From NCBI GenBank assembly GCA_025981645.1, contig JAICXH010000024.1, positions 1 to 32,045 on the forward strand: a stretch of 32,045 nucleotides of DNA, read 5' to 3'. This stretch comes from Burkholderiales bacterium. Lineage in GTDB: Bacteria; Pseudomonadota; Gammaproteobacteria; Burkholderiales; Casimicrobiaceae. Each line of letters opens with the position of its first letter. Position 1 is the stretch's first letter. The position numbers and the translations under genes were made by a program. Positions 19,611 through 28,602 of this stretch are shown here, in pieces. The notes under the pieces are model-generated. The model was given only the letters and a program-made list of their open reading frames with translations, did no database searches and was not told the origin of the DNA.

Positions 19611-21980
19611 ATGAGCGTCACGGCCGGCCCGCCCGACACGGCCCGGCCCGGCACGACGAACCGAAGTGATCTCGCGGCCATGCGACGCGGCACTCGCCAC
19701 GACGGCACACCCCTGACCACCGACACCGGGCGGCCGATCGAACTGCCGCCGGTCAGGACGCGGCTCGCCACCAAGTTCAATCTTCTGTCGATCGGGCTCA
19801 TCGTCCTCACCGCAGTCGCAGTGACGGCGTTCGTGTTCTATCGCCAGTGGGTCGACGCCGAGCGCCAACTTCGCGTGCAGGGCGAGACGCTCGCGCAGAT
19901 GCTTGCCGACCTCTCCGCGCAAGGACTGCGCGAACGCGACGGCGCTGGTCTTGCGCACATCCTCGAAAGTCTTCCCGAAGAGCCGAACTTCGCCTACGTC
20001 TACGTCCTCGACGCCGAACGGCACGCGGTCGCCGTTCGGTACCTCGCGCCGGCGCTACGCGATGGCGTGATCCCCGGGCTCGCCGCCGGCGAGCTACCGC
20101 CCCGAAGCGGCCCGACGCGCATCGTCGACCGCGCGTTCCCCGAAGGCCGATTCCTCGAGTTCGTGACGCCGGTGGTCGCACCGGGTGCCCGACTCGGGAC
20201 GCCCGAGGCCAATGCCAACAATGCGCGCACCGCGGGCCTCGTCAATCGCGCCGCGCTGTTGCAGGCGCCTCTCGGCTACATCCGTCTCGGAATGAGCTTC
20301 GAGACACAGCGTGCGGTGCTGCTCGAGCAGATGCTGGGCGCGCTCGCCGTGGCCGCGGTGCTGATCGTGATGGCAGTCGTCGTCACCGTCATCCTCACGC
20401 GCCGGCTGGTGGCCCCGATGCACCGGCTGATGCGGGCGGCGCGCGCCGTCGGCGCCGGCCGTCTCGACGTGCGCGTACCGGCGCGCTCGTCGGACGAGCT
20501 CGGCCTGCTGACGCATACGTTCAATCACATGACGCAGCGCCTGGCGCGCTCGCAGGAGCAGGTCGCGAACTACCAGCGCACGCTCGAGGACAAGGTCGCG
20601 CAGCGCACGCGCGAGCTCGAGATCGCGACCGCGCACGCGTTCAAGCTCGCGCAGCACGACATCCTCACCGGGCTGCCGAACCGGTCGCTCCTCAACCAGC
20701 GGCTACGGCAGATCATCGCGCAGGCGCACCGCGACGGTACGCTGGTCGGCTGCCTGTTCCTCGACTTCGATCACTTCAAGCGCATCAACGACACGCTCGG
20801 CCACGATGCCGGCGACCAGCTGCTGCGCGCGATCGGCCAGCGACTCGTCGGCGCCACCCGCGAGAGCGACACCGTCGCGCGCCTCGGCGGAGACGAGTTC
20901 GTCGTCATCCTCCCGGGGCTCGACCCCGCGCAGGGCTCGCTCGAGGTGCTGGCGGTGATTCAGCGCATCCGCGAGTCGCTGCTCGCTCCGTTCCGGCTCG
21001 GCGACCAGACACCGACGCTCACCTGTTCGATCGGCGTTGCCATGTACCCGCTCGATGCGCACGACGCGGTCGCGCTGATCAAGCAGGCCGACACCGCGAT
21101 GTACGCGGCGAAGGATGCAGGACGCAATGCCTGGCGCTTCTACGAGGCCGAGATGAACACGCGGCTGCAGCAGCGGCTGCAGCTCGAGACCGACATGCGC
21201 CGCGCGCTGATGGACGACGAGTTCTTCCTCGTCTACCAACCGCAGATCGAGCTGCGCAGCGGCCGCGCGTGCGGCGTCGAAGTGCTGCTGCGCTGGCGCG
21301 ATCCCGAGCGTGGCATCGTCCTGCCGAGCGAATTCATCCCCATCGCCGAGGAATCAGGGATGATCCACGATCTCGGGGCACGCGTGCTCCGCGATGCATG
21401 CCGGCAGGTCGTGCAGTGGCATCGCCAGGACATCCCGCTACGACTCTCGGTCAACCTGTCGGTGCAGCAGCTCGAGCACGACGAGTGGCTGGCGACCCTC
21501 GAGGAAGCGCTGAAGGCGAGCAGCCTCGCACCGCACTACCTCGATCTCGAGATTACCGAGAGCGTGATCATCTCGCACCCCGAGCGCGTCGTGGCGACGC
21601 TGATGCGCCTGAAGCAGATGGGCGTGTCGATCACCATCGACGACTTCGGAACCGGCTATTCGAGCCTGTCCTACCTCGCGCGGCTGCCGATCCAGGGCCT
21701 CAAAATCGACCAGCGTTTCGTGCATGGCCTCGGCAAGCACCGCAACGACGAGGCGATCACGCAGGCGATCATCGCGATGGCGCACTCGCTGTCGCTGCGC
21801 TGCATCGCCGAGGGCGTCGAAACCGCCGCGCAGGCGGAGTACCTGAAAAGCCACGGCTGCGAGGAGGCGCAGGGCTACCTCTACACGCAGCCGCTGCCCG
21901 AGCGCGAGTTCAGGGCATGGTGGCGCGAGCGCGAAGACTCGCTCGCCGAGTCCACCCATCAGCGCGCGCTCTGGCAGTAG
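19611..21980 (+). CDS. membrane GGDEF-EAL protein (diguanylate cyclase/phosphodiesterase)
   Basis: A 789-residue protein. An N-terminal helix (about 55-76), an extracytoplasmic sensor region (to about 240), a second helix (about 242-266) and a HAMP region with a coiled-coil linker (to about 350) precede the catalytic half. The GGDEF domain keeps GGDEF at 426-430 and the inhibitory-site RESD at 417-420, five residues before it. The EAL domain has EVL (557-559) instead of EAL but retains NLS, ITESV, DDFGTGYSSL, LKID and AEGVET, so phosphodiesterase activity is plausible. It probably makes and/or breaks cyclic-di-GMP in response to a periplasmic signal. The net direction cannot be read from sequence. 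The start at 19611 has a weak ribosome site, and ATG 19680 is an alternative. The stop abuts the livF stop directly. Confidence 0.95.
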   Translation: MSVTAGPPDTARPGTTNRSDLAAMRRGTRHDGTPLTTDTGRPIELPPVRTRLATKFNLLSIGLIVLTAVAVTAFVFYRQWVDAERQLRVQGETLAQMLADLSAQGLRERDGAGLAHILESLPEEPNFAYVYVLDAERHAVAVRYLAPALRDGVIPGLAAGELPPRSGPTRIVDRAFPEGRFLEFVTPVVAPGARLGTPEANANNARTAGLVNRAALLQAPLGYIRLGMSFETQRAVLLEQMLGALAVAAVLIVMAVVVTVILTRRLVAPMHRLMRAARAVGAGRLDVRVPARSSDELGLLTHTFNHMTQRLARSQEQVANYQRTLEDKVAQRTRELEIATAHAFKLAQHDILTGLPNRSLLNQRLRQIIAQAHRDGTLVGCLFLDFDHFKRINDTLGHDAGDQLLRAIGQRLVGATRESDTVARLGGDEFVVILPGLDPAQGSLEVLAVIQRIRESLLAPFRLGDQTPTLTCSIGVAMYPLDAHDAVALIKQADTAMYAAKDAGRNAWRFYEAEMNTRLQQRLQLETDMRRALMDDEFFLVYQPQIELRSGRACGVEVLLRWRDPERGIVLPSEFIPIAEESGMIHDLGARVLRDACRQVVQWHRQDIPLRLSVNLSVQQLEHDEWLATLEEALKASSLAPHYLDLEITESVIISHPERVVATLMRLKQMGVSITIDDFGTGYSSLSYLARLPIQGLKIDQRFVHGLGKHRNDEAITQAIIAMAHSLSLRCIAEGVETAAQAEYLKSHGCEEAQGYLYTQPLPEREFRAWWREREDSLAESTHQRALWQ

Positions 21981-22850
21981 TCAGCCGCCGAGGAACAGCC
22001 GCCCTACTTCCGGATCGTCGAGCAGGTCGCGACCGCGTCCTGCGAGCGCCACGCATCCGGCGACGAGCACGTAGCAGAGGTCGGCGAACTCGATCCCCTT
22101 CCTCGCGTTCTGCTCGACCATGACGATCGTCCTGCCGTCACGCCGCTGCAAGTCGCCGAGGATGTCGAACACCATGTCGATGTAGCGCGGCTCGAGACCG
22201 ATCGACGGCTCGTCGATCAGCAGCACCGCAGGATCCATGATCAACGCACGCGCGATTTCGAGCAGCCTGCGCTCGCCTCCCGAGAGCACGCCGGCGCGCT
22301 GCCGGCGCCGGTCGGCAAGCCTCGGGTAGCGCTCGAAGACGCGCTCGGCCGCGCGTCGCGCTGCGGCGTGTGTCGGCAGCAGGTACCCGCCCATCAGCAG
22401 GTTCTCCTCGACCGTCATGCCAGGGAACACCGAGTTGTCCTGCAGGACGTAGGCGACGTGCGCCGACGCGAGCTTGCGGTGGGGAGGAAGCCGGGTCACG
22501 TCGCGGCCGTCGACATGGATGCTTCCTGCCATGATCCGGGTGAAACCGTGGATCGAGTGCAGCACCGTCGACTTGCCGGCGCCGTTGGGGCCGATCAGGC
22601 ACAGCGACTGCCCGCGCCCGACGCGGAGGTCGACGCCGTGCAGGATTTCCATCCGGCCGTAGCCGGCGACGAGTCCGTCGATCGCGACGAGCGGCTCGCC
22701 CGTGCAGAGCGCATCGAGCACGTCCACCCCTGGGCCCGCGCGCGCGAGCTCGTCAGCGGCCTGCTCGACTTCGTCGACCGACAGCACGACGTCGGTCGTA
22801 CCCTCGCCGTAACCGCGGATGCGCGTCGTCGGGACGGACGCGTCGGTCAC
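21981..22850 (-). CDS. livF: HAAT-family ABC transporter ATP-binding protein (LivF type)
   Basis: One of two ATPases of a branched-chain-amino-acid-type importer. The 289-residue reading has Walker A GPNGAGKST (87-95), Q-loop QDNS, signature LSGGERRLLEIARAL (about 189-203), Walker B VLLIDEPS (209-216) and the VEQNA switch typical of LivF. The GTG at 22850 overlaps the livG stop by four bases (GTGA). It gives an N-terminal extension of about 50 residues relative to E. coli LivF. A GTG at 22721, preceded by AGGGG, would give 246 residues, the normal length. I cannot decide between these starts. Confidence 0.93.
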   Translation of the reverse strand: MTDASVPTTRIRGYGEGTTDVVLSVDEVEQAADELARAGPGVDVLDALCTGEPLVAIDGLVAGYGRMEILHGVDLRVGRGQSLCLIGPNGAGKSTVLHSIHGFTRIMAGSIHVDGRDVTRLPPHRKLASAHVAYVLQDNSVFPGMTVEENLLMGGYLLPTHAAARRAAERVFERYPRLADRRRQRAGVLSGGERRLLEIARALIMDPAVLLIDEPSIGLEPRYIDMVFDILGDLQRRDGRTIVMVEQNARKGIEFADLCYVLVAGCVALAGRGRDLLDDPEVGRLFLGG

Positions 22851-23590
22851 GTCGCGCCCAGGTAGGCATCGACGACCCGCGGGTCGTCGCGGATCGTCGC
22901 CGGCGAGCCTTCGGCGAGCATCTCGCCGTGCGCGAGACAGTAGATGCGCGAGGCGAGGTTCATGATGACGCGCATGTTGTGCTCGATGACGAGCAGGGTG
23001 ATACCGAGCTCGGCATTGGCGCGCTTCAGGCGGTCGACGAGACCGTTGATCAGCACCGGATTGACGCCTGCCGTGGGCTCGTCGAGCAGCAGGAGCCGCG
23101 GCGCATTCATCAGTGCCATCGCGAATTCGAGGAGCTTCTGCTGCCCGAACGACAGGTCGCCGGCGGGAAGCATCCGCTTTCCGTAGAGCCCGACGAAATC
23201 CAGGAGCTGCAGCGCGCGCTCCGTCTCCGCCGCTGTCGACTCGCGAAGCATCGAGAGCAGTGTGTCGCCCGAGTGCGGCGTGCTGATCTGCATATTGCGC
23301 ACGCAATCCATGCCACGGTAGACGTGCGTCTGCTGGAACGTGCGCACGATGCCGAGCCGCGCAACCTGCGGCACGCGCAGGCGCGAGATCTCGTGCCCGT
23401 CGAAGCGGATCGACCCCGAGTCGATCGGGTGCGTTCCGGCGATCGAATTGAACAGCGTCGTCTTTCCGGAGCCGTTGGGGCCGATGAGCCCGGTGATCGA
23501 GCCTTCCGGGACGTCGAGCGACACCTCGCGGTTCGCGACCACGCCGCCGAAGCGCTTGCTGACGCCGTGGACCTCGAGAAGCGTGCTCAT
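22847..23590 (-). CDS. livG: HAAT-family ABC transporter ATP-binding protein (LivG type)
   Basis: The second ATPase of the importer. The 247-residue protein has Walker A GPNGSGKTT (37-45), Q-loop RTFQQTHVY, signature LSFGQQKLLEFAMAL, Walker B LLLLDEPTAGVNP, the H-loop in LVIEHNM, and the C-terminal GSPATIRDDPRVVDAYLG typical of LivG. The ATG at 23590 overlaps the livM stop by four bases (ATGA), which indicates translational coupling. Confidence 0.95.
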   Translation of the reverse strand: MSTLLEVHGVSKRFGGVVANREVSLDVPEGSITGLIGPNGSGKTTLFNSIAGTHPIDSGSIRFDGHEISRLRVPQVARLGIVRTFQQTHVYRGMDCVRNMQISTPHSGDTLLSMLRESTAAETERALQLLDFVGLYGKRMLPAGDLSFGQQKLLEFAMALMNAPRLLLLDEPTAGVNPVLINGLVDRLKRANAELGITLLVIEHNMRVIMNLASRIYCLAHGEMLAEGSPATIRDDPRVVDAYLGAT

Positions 23591-24534
23591 GCTGCGGTCG
23601 TGCGCCGGCGCGCGACCCAGCCGAGGATCCCGGTGGGGAAGAACACGACGATGACCACGATCAGGAGTCCCATCGCGACGCGCTGCCAGCCGAGCAGCCA
23701 CGTCCAGAACAGCTCCTGCGTCACGTGGAACACCACGGCGCCGATGACCGGACCCCACAGCGTGCCCTTGCCGCCCAGCACCGCCATCAGCACCATCCAC
23801 ACGCCGAACGTGGCGCCCGCGAATGCGAGGTCGTTGGGGTCGATGAAGCCGACGAGATTGCCGACCGGCCCCCCCGCCGCGCCGAGGAGCAGTGCGGCGA
23901 TCGACCACGCGAAGACCTTGTAGCGCGTCGTGTGCAGGCCCATCGCCTCGGCCTTGTCCTCGTCGTCGCGGATCGCGTTGATCGCGAGGCCGAGCCGCGA
24001 GCGGTACAGCCTGCGCACCAGCAGGAAGGTCAGCACGGCAAGCGCGAAGAGCAGGTAGTAGAAGAACTTCGCGCGGCCGCCGATCGCGCCGGGGAAGAGC
24101 GGCGCCGCAATGCCCGAGGCGGCGCCGATGTACTCCCACGCCGAGGCGACATTGGCGGCGACGATGGACAGACCCAGCGTGGCAATCGCGAAGTAGTGCC
24201 CGCGGATCGCGAGCATCGCCGGACCCAATACCAGCGCCGACAGTGCCGCGGCGAGCGCACCTGCGCCGATGCCTGCGCCGAGTCCCGCGTAGTACGACAG
24301 TCCGGAGTCGCGCTGCACCAGCGCGCAGGCGTAGACGCCGACGCCGAAGAAGAACACGTTGCCGAAGGAGTTGTAACCCATCTGCCCGCCGTTGATGTCC
24401 CAGGTGAGCGAGAACAGGATCATCAGCCACAGGAATGCGGCCTGCGTCGTGATCGACGGAACGATCCAGGGCAGAGCGAGTCCGGTGACAGCAACCGCGA
24501 TCGCAGCGGCGACGCTCCGGCCGGACTTCGTCAT
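23587..24534 (-). CDS. livM: HAAT-family ABC transporter permease (LivM type)
   Basis: A 315-residue inner-membrane permease with about nine or ten hydrophobic segments. Family landmarks are the LTWDINGGQMGYNSFGNVFFFGVGVYACA segment near the N-terminus, LAINAIRDDEDKAEAMGLHTTRYK (the loop that contacts the ATPases) and the C-terminal VIVVFFPTGILGW. The ATG at 24534 overlaps the livH stop by four bases. A longer reading would start with an Arg-rich stretch foreign to the family. Confidence 0.95.
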   Translation of the reverse strand: MTKSGRSVAAAIAVAVTGLALPWIVPSITTQAAFLWLMILFSLTWDINGGQMGYNSFGNVFFFGVGVYACALVQRDSGLSYYAGLGAGIGAGALAAALSALVLGPAMLAIRGHYFAIATLGLSIVAANVASAWEYIGAASGIAAPLFPGAIGGRAKFFYYLLFALAVLTFLLVRRLYRSRLGLAINAIRDDEDKAEAMGLHTTRYKVFAWSIAALLLGAAGGPVGNLVGFIDPNDLAFAGATFGVWMVLMAVLGGKGTLWGPVIGAVVFHVTQELFWTWLLGWQRVAMGLLIVVIVVFFPTGILGWVARRRTTAA

Positions 24535-25430
24535 CGCAACGAGCGGCGCTCGCGCGCGAGCCACAGGTTGCGTCCGACGAGGATCACCACCAGAAGCATG
24601 AACACGAACGCGGTCTGGTATTCCGAACCGAGGACGAAGCCGGCGAGATCCTCGACGACGCCGAGGCCGGCGCCGGCGACGATCACGCCGGAAAGATTGC
24701 CGAGCCCGGCGACGATCACGATCATGAACGACCGCAGCGTATAGGTGAGGCCGAGGTAAGGCTGGATGAACCACGTCATCGCAACGAGGCCTCCGGCAGC
24801 GCCGCAGATGGCGCAGTTGATGGCGAACGTCGTCGCATAGACGCGATCGGTGTCGATGCCGAGCACGCGCGCCGCGCGCGCATTCTGCGCGGTGGCGCGG
24901 ATCGCCTGACCCATCCGCGTGGTGCGGAGAAACGCGACCAGGAGCGCGCCGACGACGACCGCCGCTGCGAAGCCGACCAGATTGACTTCGGGGATGGTGA
25001 TCATCCCGTCGGCGAAGAACAGACTCGGCAATCCGGAGCGCACAGTGCGGATGTCGGCGCTGAAGAGCTGGTTGGCGAGCTGCTGCAGCAGGATGCTGAT
25101 CCCGAACGTCGCGAGAATCGACGTGAACATGTCGCGACCGACGATGCGCCGGATGACCGTGTGATAGAGCGCGACGCCAACGACGTACAGCACGAGCGCC
25201 GCCACCGGAATGCCGAAGACCGGCGCGATGCCGGCCCGATCGAGGAAGAACACGACGTAGCCGCCGAGCATCACGAACTCGCCCTGCGCGATGTTGATGA
25301 TGTTCATGACGCCCCAGACGAGCGCCATGCCATAGGCGACCAGCGCGAAGATCGCACCGACCAGGATGCCGCTCACGACGAGCTGCACCAGAAGGACCGG
25401 CGCGTCGGCGAGGACCGTCAGGTTGGACAT
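24531..25430 (-). CDS. livH: HAAT-family ABC transporter permease (LivH type)
   Basis: A 299-residue inner-membrane permease. The N-terminal LVQLVVSGILVGAIFALVAYGMALVWGVMNIINIAQGEFVMLG is diagnostic of LivH, as is RTTRMGQAIRATAQNARAARVLGID, the ATPase-contact loop. The ATG at 25430 lies 98 bases after the livJ-type gene, and that gap contains a strong hairpin. It is the first of four translationally coupled genes, livH-livM-livG-livF. The substrate is not inferable from permeases alone. Confidence 0.95.
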   Translation of the reverse strand: MSNLTVLADAPVLLVQLVVSGILVGAIFALVAYGMALVWGVMNIINIAQGEFVMLGGYVVFFLDRAGIAPVFGIPVAALVLYVVGVALYHTVIRRIVGRDMFTSILATFGISILLQQLANQLFSADIRTVRSGLPSLFFADGMITIPEVNLVGFAAAVVVGALLVAFLRTTRMGQAIRATAQNARAARVLGIDTDRVYATTFAINCAICGAAGGLVAMTWFIQPYLGLTYTLRSFMIVIVAGLGNLSGVIVAGAGLGVVEDLAGFVLGSEYQTAFVFMLLVVILVGRNLWLARERRSLR

Positions 25431-25478
25431 TGCTGCGTCACCCGGTACGCGACGCCACGCCGAACGCGCAGGCGATGT

Positions 25479-25502
25479 CCCGGCGCCCGCCCGGGCGCCG
25501 GG
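25479..25502 (-). promoter_or_regulatory. 11-bp GC hairpin between livJ-type gene and livH
   Basis: CCCGGCGCCCG and CGGGCGCCGGG are perfect reverse complements separated by only two bases, inside the 98-base gap. There is no T-tract. In binding-protein operons such stem-loops protect the upstream mRNA or partly terminate, so that the periplasmic binding protein is made in excess over the membrane parts. That role is inferred here from position and structure. Confidence 0.65.
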
Positions 25503-25528
25503 TGCAGCTCATGCGCGGACGCGCGCGG

Positions 25529-26764
25529 CTAGCGCTTGTCCCACTGCGGCGCCGGGAAGATCGGCTTGCCGGTCGCCCATTTCGCCGGTGCGACAACGAC
25601 GTATTTCTGGTCCTGCACCTGATACATGACCATCGACTTGGCGATGTTCTTGCCGGTCGCATCGAACTTGATGGGCCCGTAGAACGTCATCATGTCGGTC
25701 GCGGCGATGGCGTCGCGCACCTTCGCGCGGTCGAGCGAGCCTGCGCGTGCGATCGCGTCGGCGAACACCTCGACCGTAGCTGTCGATTCGGCGGCCTGGT
25801 ACGGCGGCTCGTAGTGGAAGGTCGCGTTGAACAGCTCGGCGTATTTCTGCGGATTGCCGAACCACCGGTCGCTGTAGGTCATCCGCGAATCCCATTGCGA
25901 GCCGCAGAACGCGTAGTTCGCATCCTTGCCGAACTTCTCGGTGATTTGGGCCGAATCGCAGTGGGTGAGCGCGAGCATCGGCACGTAGACCCGCTGCGCA
26001 GCGACCTCGCGAATGCCCAGCACGGCGCCCTTCTCATGGCCGGAGATGAACAATGCGTCGGGCTTCAGCGCCTTGACCTTGGTGAGCGTCGCCGTCATGT
26101 CGTTCAGGTCCGCCGGCAGCTTGTCGTCGATGACCACCTGCATGCCGTACTTCTTCGCGTCCTCCTCGACGCCGTCGCGGACGTCCTGCGAGAAGTTGTC
26201 GTTCTCGATCGCGATCGCGATCTTCAGCGACTTCGGATCGCGGCCCTCGCGTTTCGCCTCGTCGGCGAGGATCGAGACCGCCGCGCGAAGGTAGTAGTCG
26301 GACGTGTTCAGCGTGGCGAACAGGTACTTGTAGCCCTTGGTGAACAGCCCCCGATCGGCACCGTTGCCCTCGACCATCGGCACGCCGTATTTCTCGGTGA
26401 TCGGCACGATTGCCTTGGTCAGTGCCGAGCCATAGGGCCCGAGGACGAAATCGACGTGATCCTGGCTGATCAGCCGCTCGACCAGCTGCGCGCCTCGCGC
26501 CGACGTCGATTCGTCGTCGTAATAGACGATCTTGAGCTGGTACGCCTTGCCGCCGACCTTGACCCCGCCGTGCTCGTTGATCACCTTGGCAGCGAGGTTG
26601 TAGCCGTCCTGGGTGTTCTTCCCGTTGACCGAATACTTGCCCGTCAGGGACACGGCAGCGCCAAGCGTGATCGTGTCCTCGGCTGCCGCGGTGCGCACGC
26701 CGGCGCCGACCGCGAGCGCCACCACTGCGCAGGCGGCCGCCAGCGTCTTCACTGAGCGTTGCAT
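25529..26764 (-). CDS. ABC transporter substrate-binding protein (LivJ-like, type 1)
   Basis: A 411-residue periplasmic receptor. The signal peptide is residues 1-28 (ending AAA before EDTI). The mature protein starts TLGAAVSLTGKYSVNGKNTQDGY, the opening of the Peripla_BP_6 family (amino acids, amides, aromatic acids). The two-lobe fold is suggested by VDFVLGPYGSALTKA and the SGHEKGAVLGIREV region. The ATG at 26764 has GAGGAGG about 8 bases upstream, the strongest ribosome site in the cluster, consistent with high expression. It lies immediately upstream of livHMGF. The ligand is unknown. Confidence 0.93.
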   Translation of the reverse strand: MQRSVKTLAAACAVVALAVGAGVRTAAAEDTITLGAAVSLTGKYSVNGKNTQDGYNLAAKVINEHGGVKVGGKAYQLKIVYYDDESTSARGAQLVERLISQDHVDFVLGPYGSALTKAIVPITEKYGVPMVEGNGADRGLFTKGYKYLFATLNTSDYYLRAAVSILADEAKREGRDPKSLKIAIAIENDNFSQDVRDGVEEDAKKYGMQVVIDDKLPADLNDMTATLTKVKALKPDALFISGHEKGAVLGIREVAAQRVYVPMLALTHCDSAQITEKFGKDANYAFCGSQWDSRMTYSDRWFGNPQKYAELFNATFHYEPPYQAAESTATVEVFADAIARAGSLDRAKVRDAIAATDMMTFYGPIKFDATGKNIAKSMVMYQVQDQKYVVVAPAKWATGKPIFPAPQWDKR

Positions 26765-26803
26765 GGGTTCCCCTCCTCAGTCGGGTTTGTTGGAGCCCTG
26801 ATT

Positions 26804-26825
26804 CTGCCACGCGCGCGTGCGGCAG
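26804..26825 (-). promoter_or_regulatory. hairpin between the MobA-like gene and the livJ-type gene
   Basis: CTGCC-ACGCG pairs with CGCGT-GC-GGCAG, a 10-bp stem with a two-base bulge, in the 70-base gap. There is no T-tract in the minus direction. It might attenuate or process the transcript before the binding-protein gene. Confidence 0.35.
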
Positions 26826-26834
26826 GTGTCGATG

Positions 26835-27425
26835 TCAGCGAGGATCGAGGTCGCCGGGGGTGTCGACGTCGCGCAGAATCCCGGCATCGTCGACCTCGAT
26901 GACCGCCACGCGGCCGCGATGGGCAGCGACGATCTCGCGGGCACCGGTGTCGCCGGACAGTGCGGCGAGTGCCGCGTAGTGGCGGCTCGCGAAGCCGACC
27001 GGATGGCCGCGCGTCCCCCGATACGCCGGGGCCGCAATGTCCTCGCCTGCGCCCAGCGCGGCGGCCACCGCGGCGATCGTCGTGCGGGCAACCCACGGCA
27101 TGTCGGCGAGGGCGACGACCCATCCGTCGGCGCCGGCCGCCGCATCGACGCCACAGGCGAGGCTCGCGCCCATGCCAGCGCCGGCGTGCGCGCATTCGAC
27201 GACGCGAAGCGGAAGCCCGGCGAGTGCGGCGGCGAGCACACGGTCACCCGGCCGTACGACGGCGACGACCTCGGTCAACGCCGACGTGAGTCGCAGCGCC
27301 GAAGCGGCGGCGACGCAGGTGCCGGAGGGGATACCCTGCGGAGCCTGCGGCATCACCGCGAGAAGCTTGCCGCCGCCGAATCGCCGAGCCTCGCCCGCGG
27401 CGAGCATGATCCCGACGATGCGCAT
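26835..27425 (-). CDS. MobA/MocA-like nucleotidyltransferase
   Basis: A 196-residue NTP-transferase-3 family protein. IMLAAGEARRFGGGKLLA (7-24) is the nucleotide-binding loop with its conserved Gly, Arg and Lys, and ADMPWV (about 107-112) is the metal-binding Asp segment. This group includes MocA and MobA, which attach CMP or GMP to molybdopterin, but also other nucleotidyltransferases. No molybdoenzyme gene lies nearby. It sits between two substrate-binding protein genes (gaps of 34 and 70 bases), so it is probably co-transcribed with a transporter. One possibility is that the locus serves catabolism by a molybdenum hydroxylase encoded elsewhere. Confidence 0.85.
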   Translation of the reverse strand: MRIVGIMLAAGEARRFGGGKLLAVMPQAPQGIPSGTCVAAASALRLTSALTEVVAVVRPGDRVLAAALAGLPLRVVECAHAGAGMGASLACGVDAAAGADGWVVALADMPWVARTTIAAVAAALGAGEDIAAPAYRGTRGHPVGFASRHYAALAALSGDTGAREIVAAHRGRVAVIEVDDAGILRDVDTPGDLDPR

Positions 27426-27459
27426 CGTAGGCGCCGAGGTTGCGCGGACGCGCCCGGCG

Positions 27460-28602
27460 TCAGTCGGCGAGCAGCCTGAAGCGGCCGCCGCGGATCGTCA
27501 CCAGCACTCGCGCCCGCTCGTCCATGCCGTTGTGGTTGGTCGGCGACATGTCGAACACGCCCTGGCAGCCGACCACCCCCTTCTCGCCTTCGAGCGCGTC
27601 GCGAAGCGCGATGCGGAACGCCTCGGTGGCGGGCTTCGCATGCTTCAGTGCGATCGGGATGGCACGCTCGAGCAGAATTCCCGCATCCCAGACATTGGCG
27701 CCGAACGTCGCGGGCTCGATGCCGAACGTCTTACGGTACTTCTCGATGTAGTCGAGCGCGACCTTCTTCGTCGGATTGGAGTCCGGAATCTCGTCGATGA
27801 CGAGCATCGGACCGGCGGCGAGGATCGATCCTTCGACCTTGCCCTTGCCGAGCTTGATGAAGTCCTGTGTAGCGACCGCGTGCGTCTGGTAGATCGGGCT
27901 CGTGTAGCCCTGCTCGCGAAGCGTTGCCTCGGGGAGCACTGCGGGACCGCCGACCGCAGCAATCAGGATGGCATCCGGTTTGGTGGCGATCAGGCGCAGC
28001 ACCTGCCCGACGACGCTTGCGTCAGTGCGGCCGTAGCGCTCGGCAGCGACGATGTGCACGGCATCCTTCTCGCCCAGCGCGCTGAACACCTTGAGCCAGT
28101 TGTCGCCGTAGGGATCGGAGAAACCGATGAAGCCCACGTTGCGCACGCCGTGCTTCACCATGTGCGCGAGCAGTACCGAGGCGATCAGCTCGTCGTTCTG
28201 CGTCGTTTTGAACACCCAGCGCTTCTTCGCGTCGAGCGGCTCGACGATCGAAGAGCTGCCGACGGTGGCGAGGAGCGGCACCTTGGCCTCGGCGATCACG
28301 TCGAGGATGGCGAACGCGTTGGGCGTCGTCGACGGGCCGATCAGTGCGTCGACGTGATCCTCCTGGATCAGCTTCTTCGCGTTCTGCACCGCGCGTGTCG
28401 GGTCGCCGCCGTCCTCGAGCGAGAAGTAGCGAACCCGCTCGCCACCGATCGTGTGCGGCAGGATCTGCCCGGTATTGCGCTGCGGAATGCCAATCGCCGA
28501 CGTCGGGCCGGTGGCCGACACCATCAATCCGATCCTGATCTCGGCGACCGCGCTCGGTACGGCAAGCGCGAAGGCAAGCGCCGCGATTGCAAATCTAATC
28601 AT
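27460..28602 (-). CDS. ABC transporter substrate-binding protein (type 1), second in the locus
   Basis: A 380-residue periplasmic receptor of the Peripla_BP_6 family. The signal peptide is residues 1-20 (ending SAVA before EIRIG). The mature part has the family pattern RIGLMVSATGPTSAIGIPQRNT, EDGGDPTRAVQNAKKLIQEDHVDALIGPSTTPNA, FVFKTTQND-like and GFSDPYGDNW segments. It is clearly different in sequence from the 411-residue binding protein downstream, so it probably binds another ligand and may share the same permease. The ATG at 28602 follows GAGGTG. It is the first gene of the minus-strand transporter locus. Confidence 0.93.
   Translation of the reverse strand: MIRFAIAALAFALAVPSAVAEIRIGLMVSATGPTSAIGIPQRNTGQILPHTIGGERVRYFSLEDGGDPTRAVQNAKKLIQEDHVDALIGPSTTPNAFAILDVIAEAKVPLLATVGSSSIVEPLDAKKRWVFKTTQNDELIASVLLAHMVKHGVRNVGFIGFSDPYGDNWLKVFSALGEKDAVHIVAAERYGRTDASVVGQVLRLIATKPDAILIAAVGGPAVLPEATLREQGYTSPIYQTHAVATQDFIKLGKGKVEGSILAAGPMLVIDEIPDSNPTKKVALDYIEKYRKTFGIEPATFGANVWDAGILLERAIPIALKHAKPATEAFRIALRDALEGEKGVVGCQGVFDMSPTNHNGMDERARVLVTIRGGRFRLLAD

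Noticed and set aside
19847-22123. 758-codon plus-strand frame overlapping the GGDEF-EAL gene
   Set aside because: Shadow frame of the GGDEF-EAL protein with extreme Arg/Ala/Pro composition.
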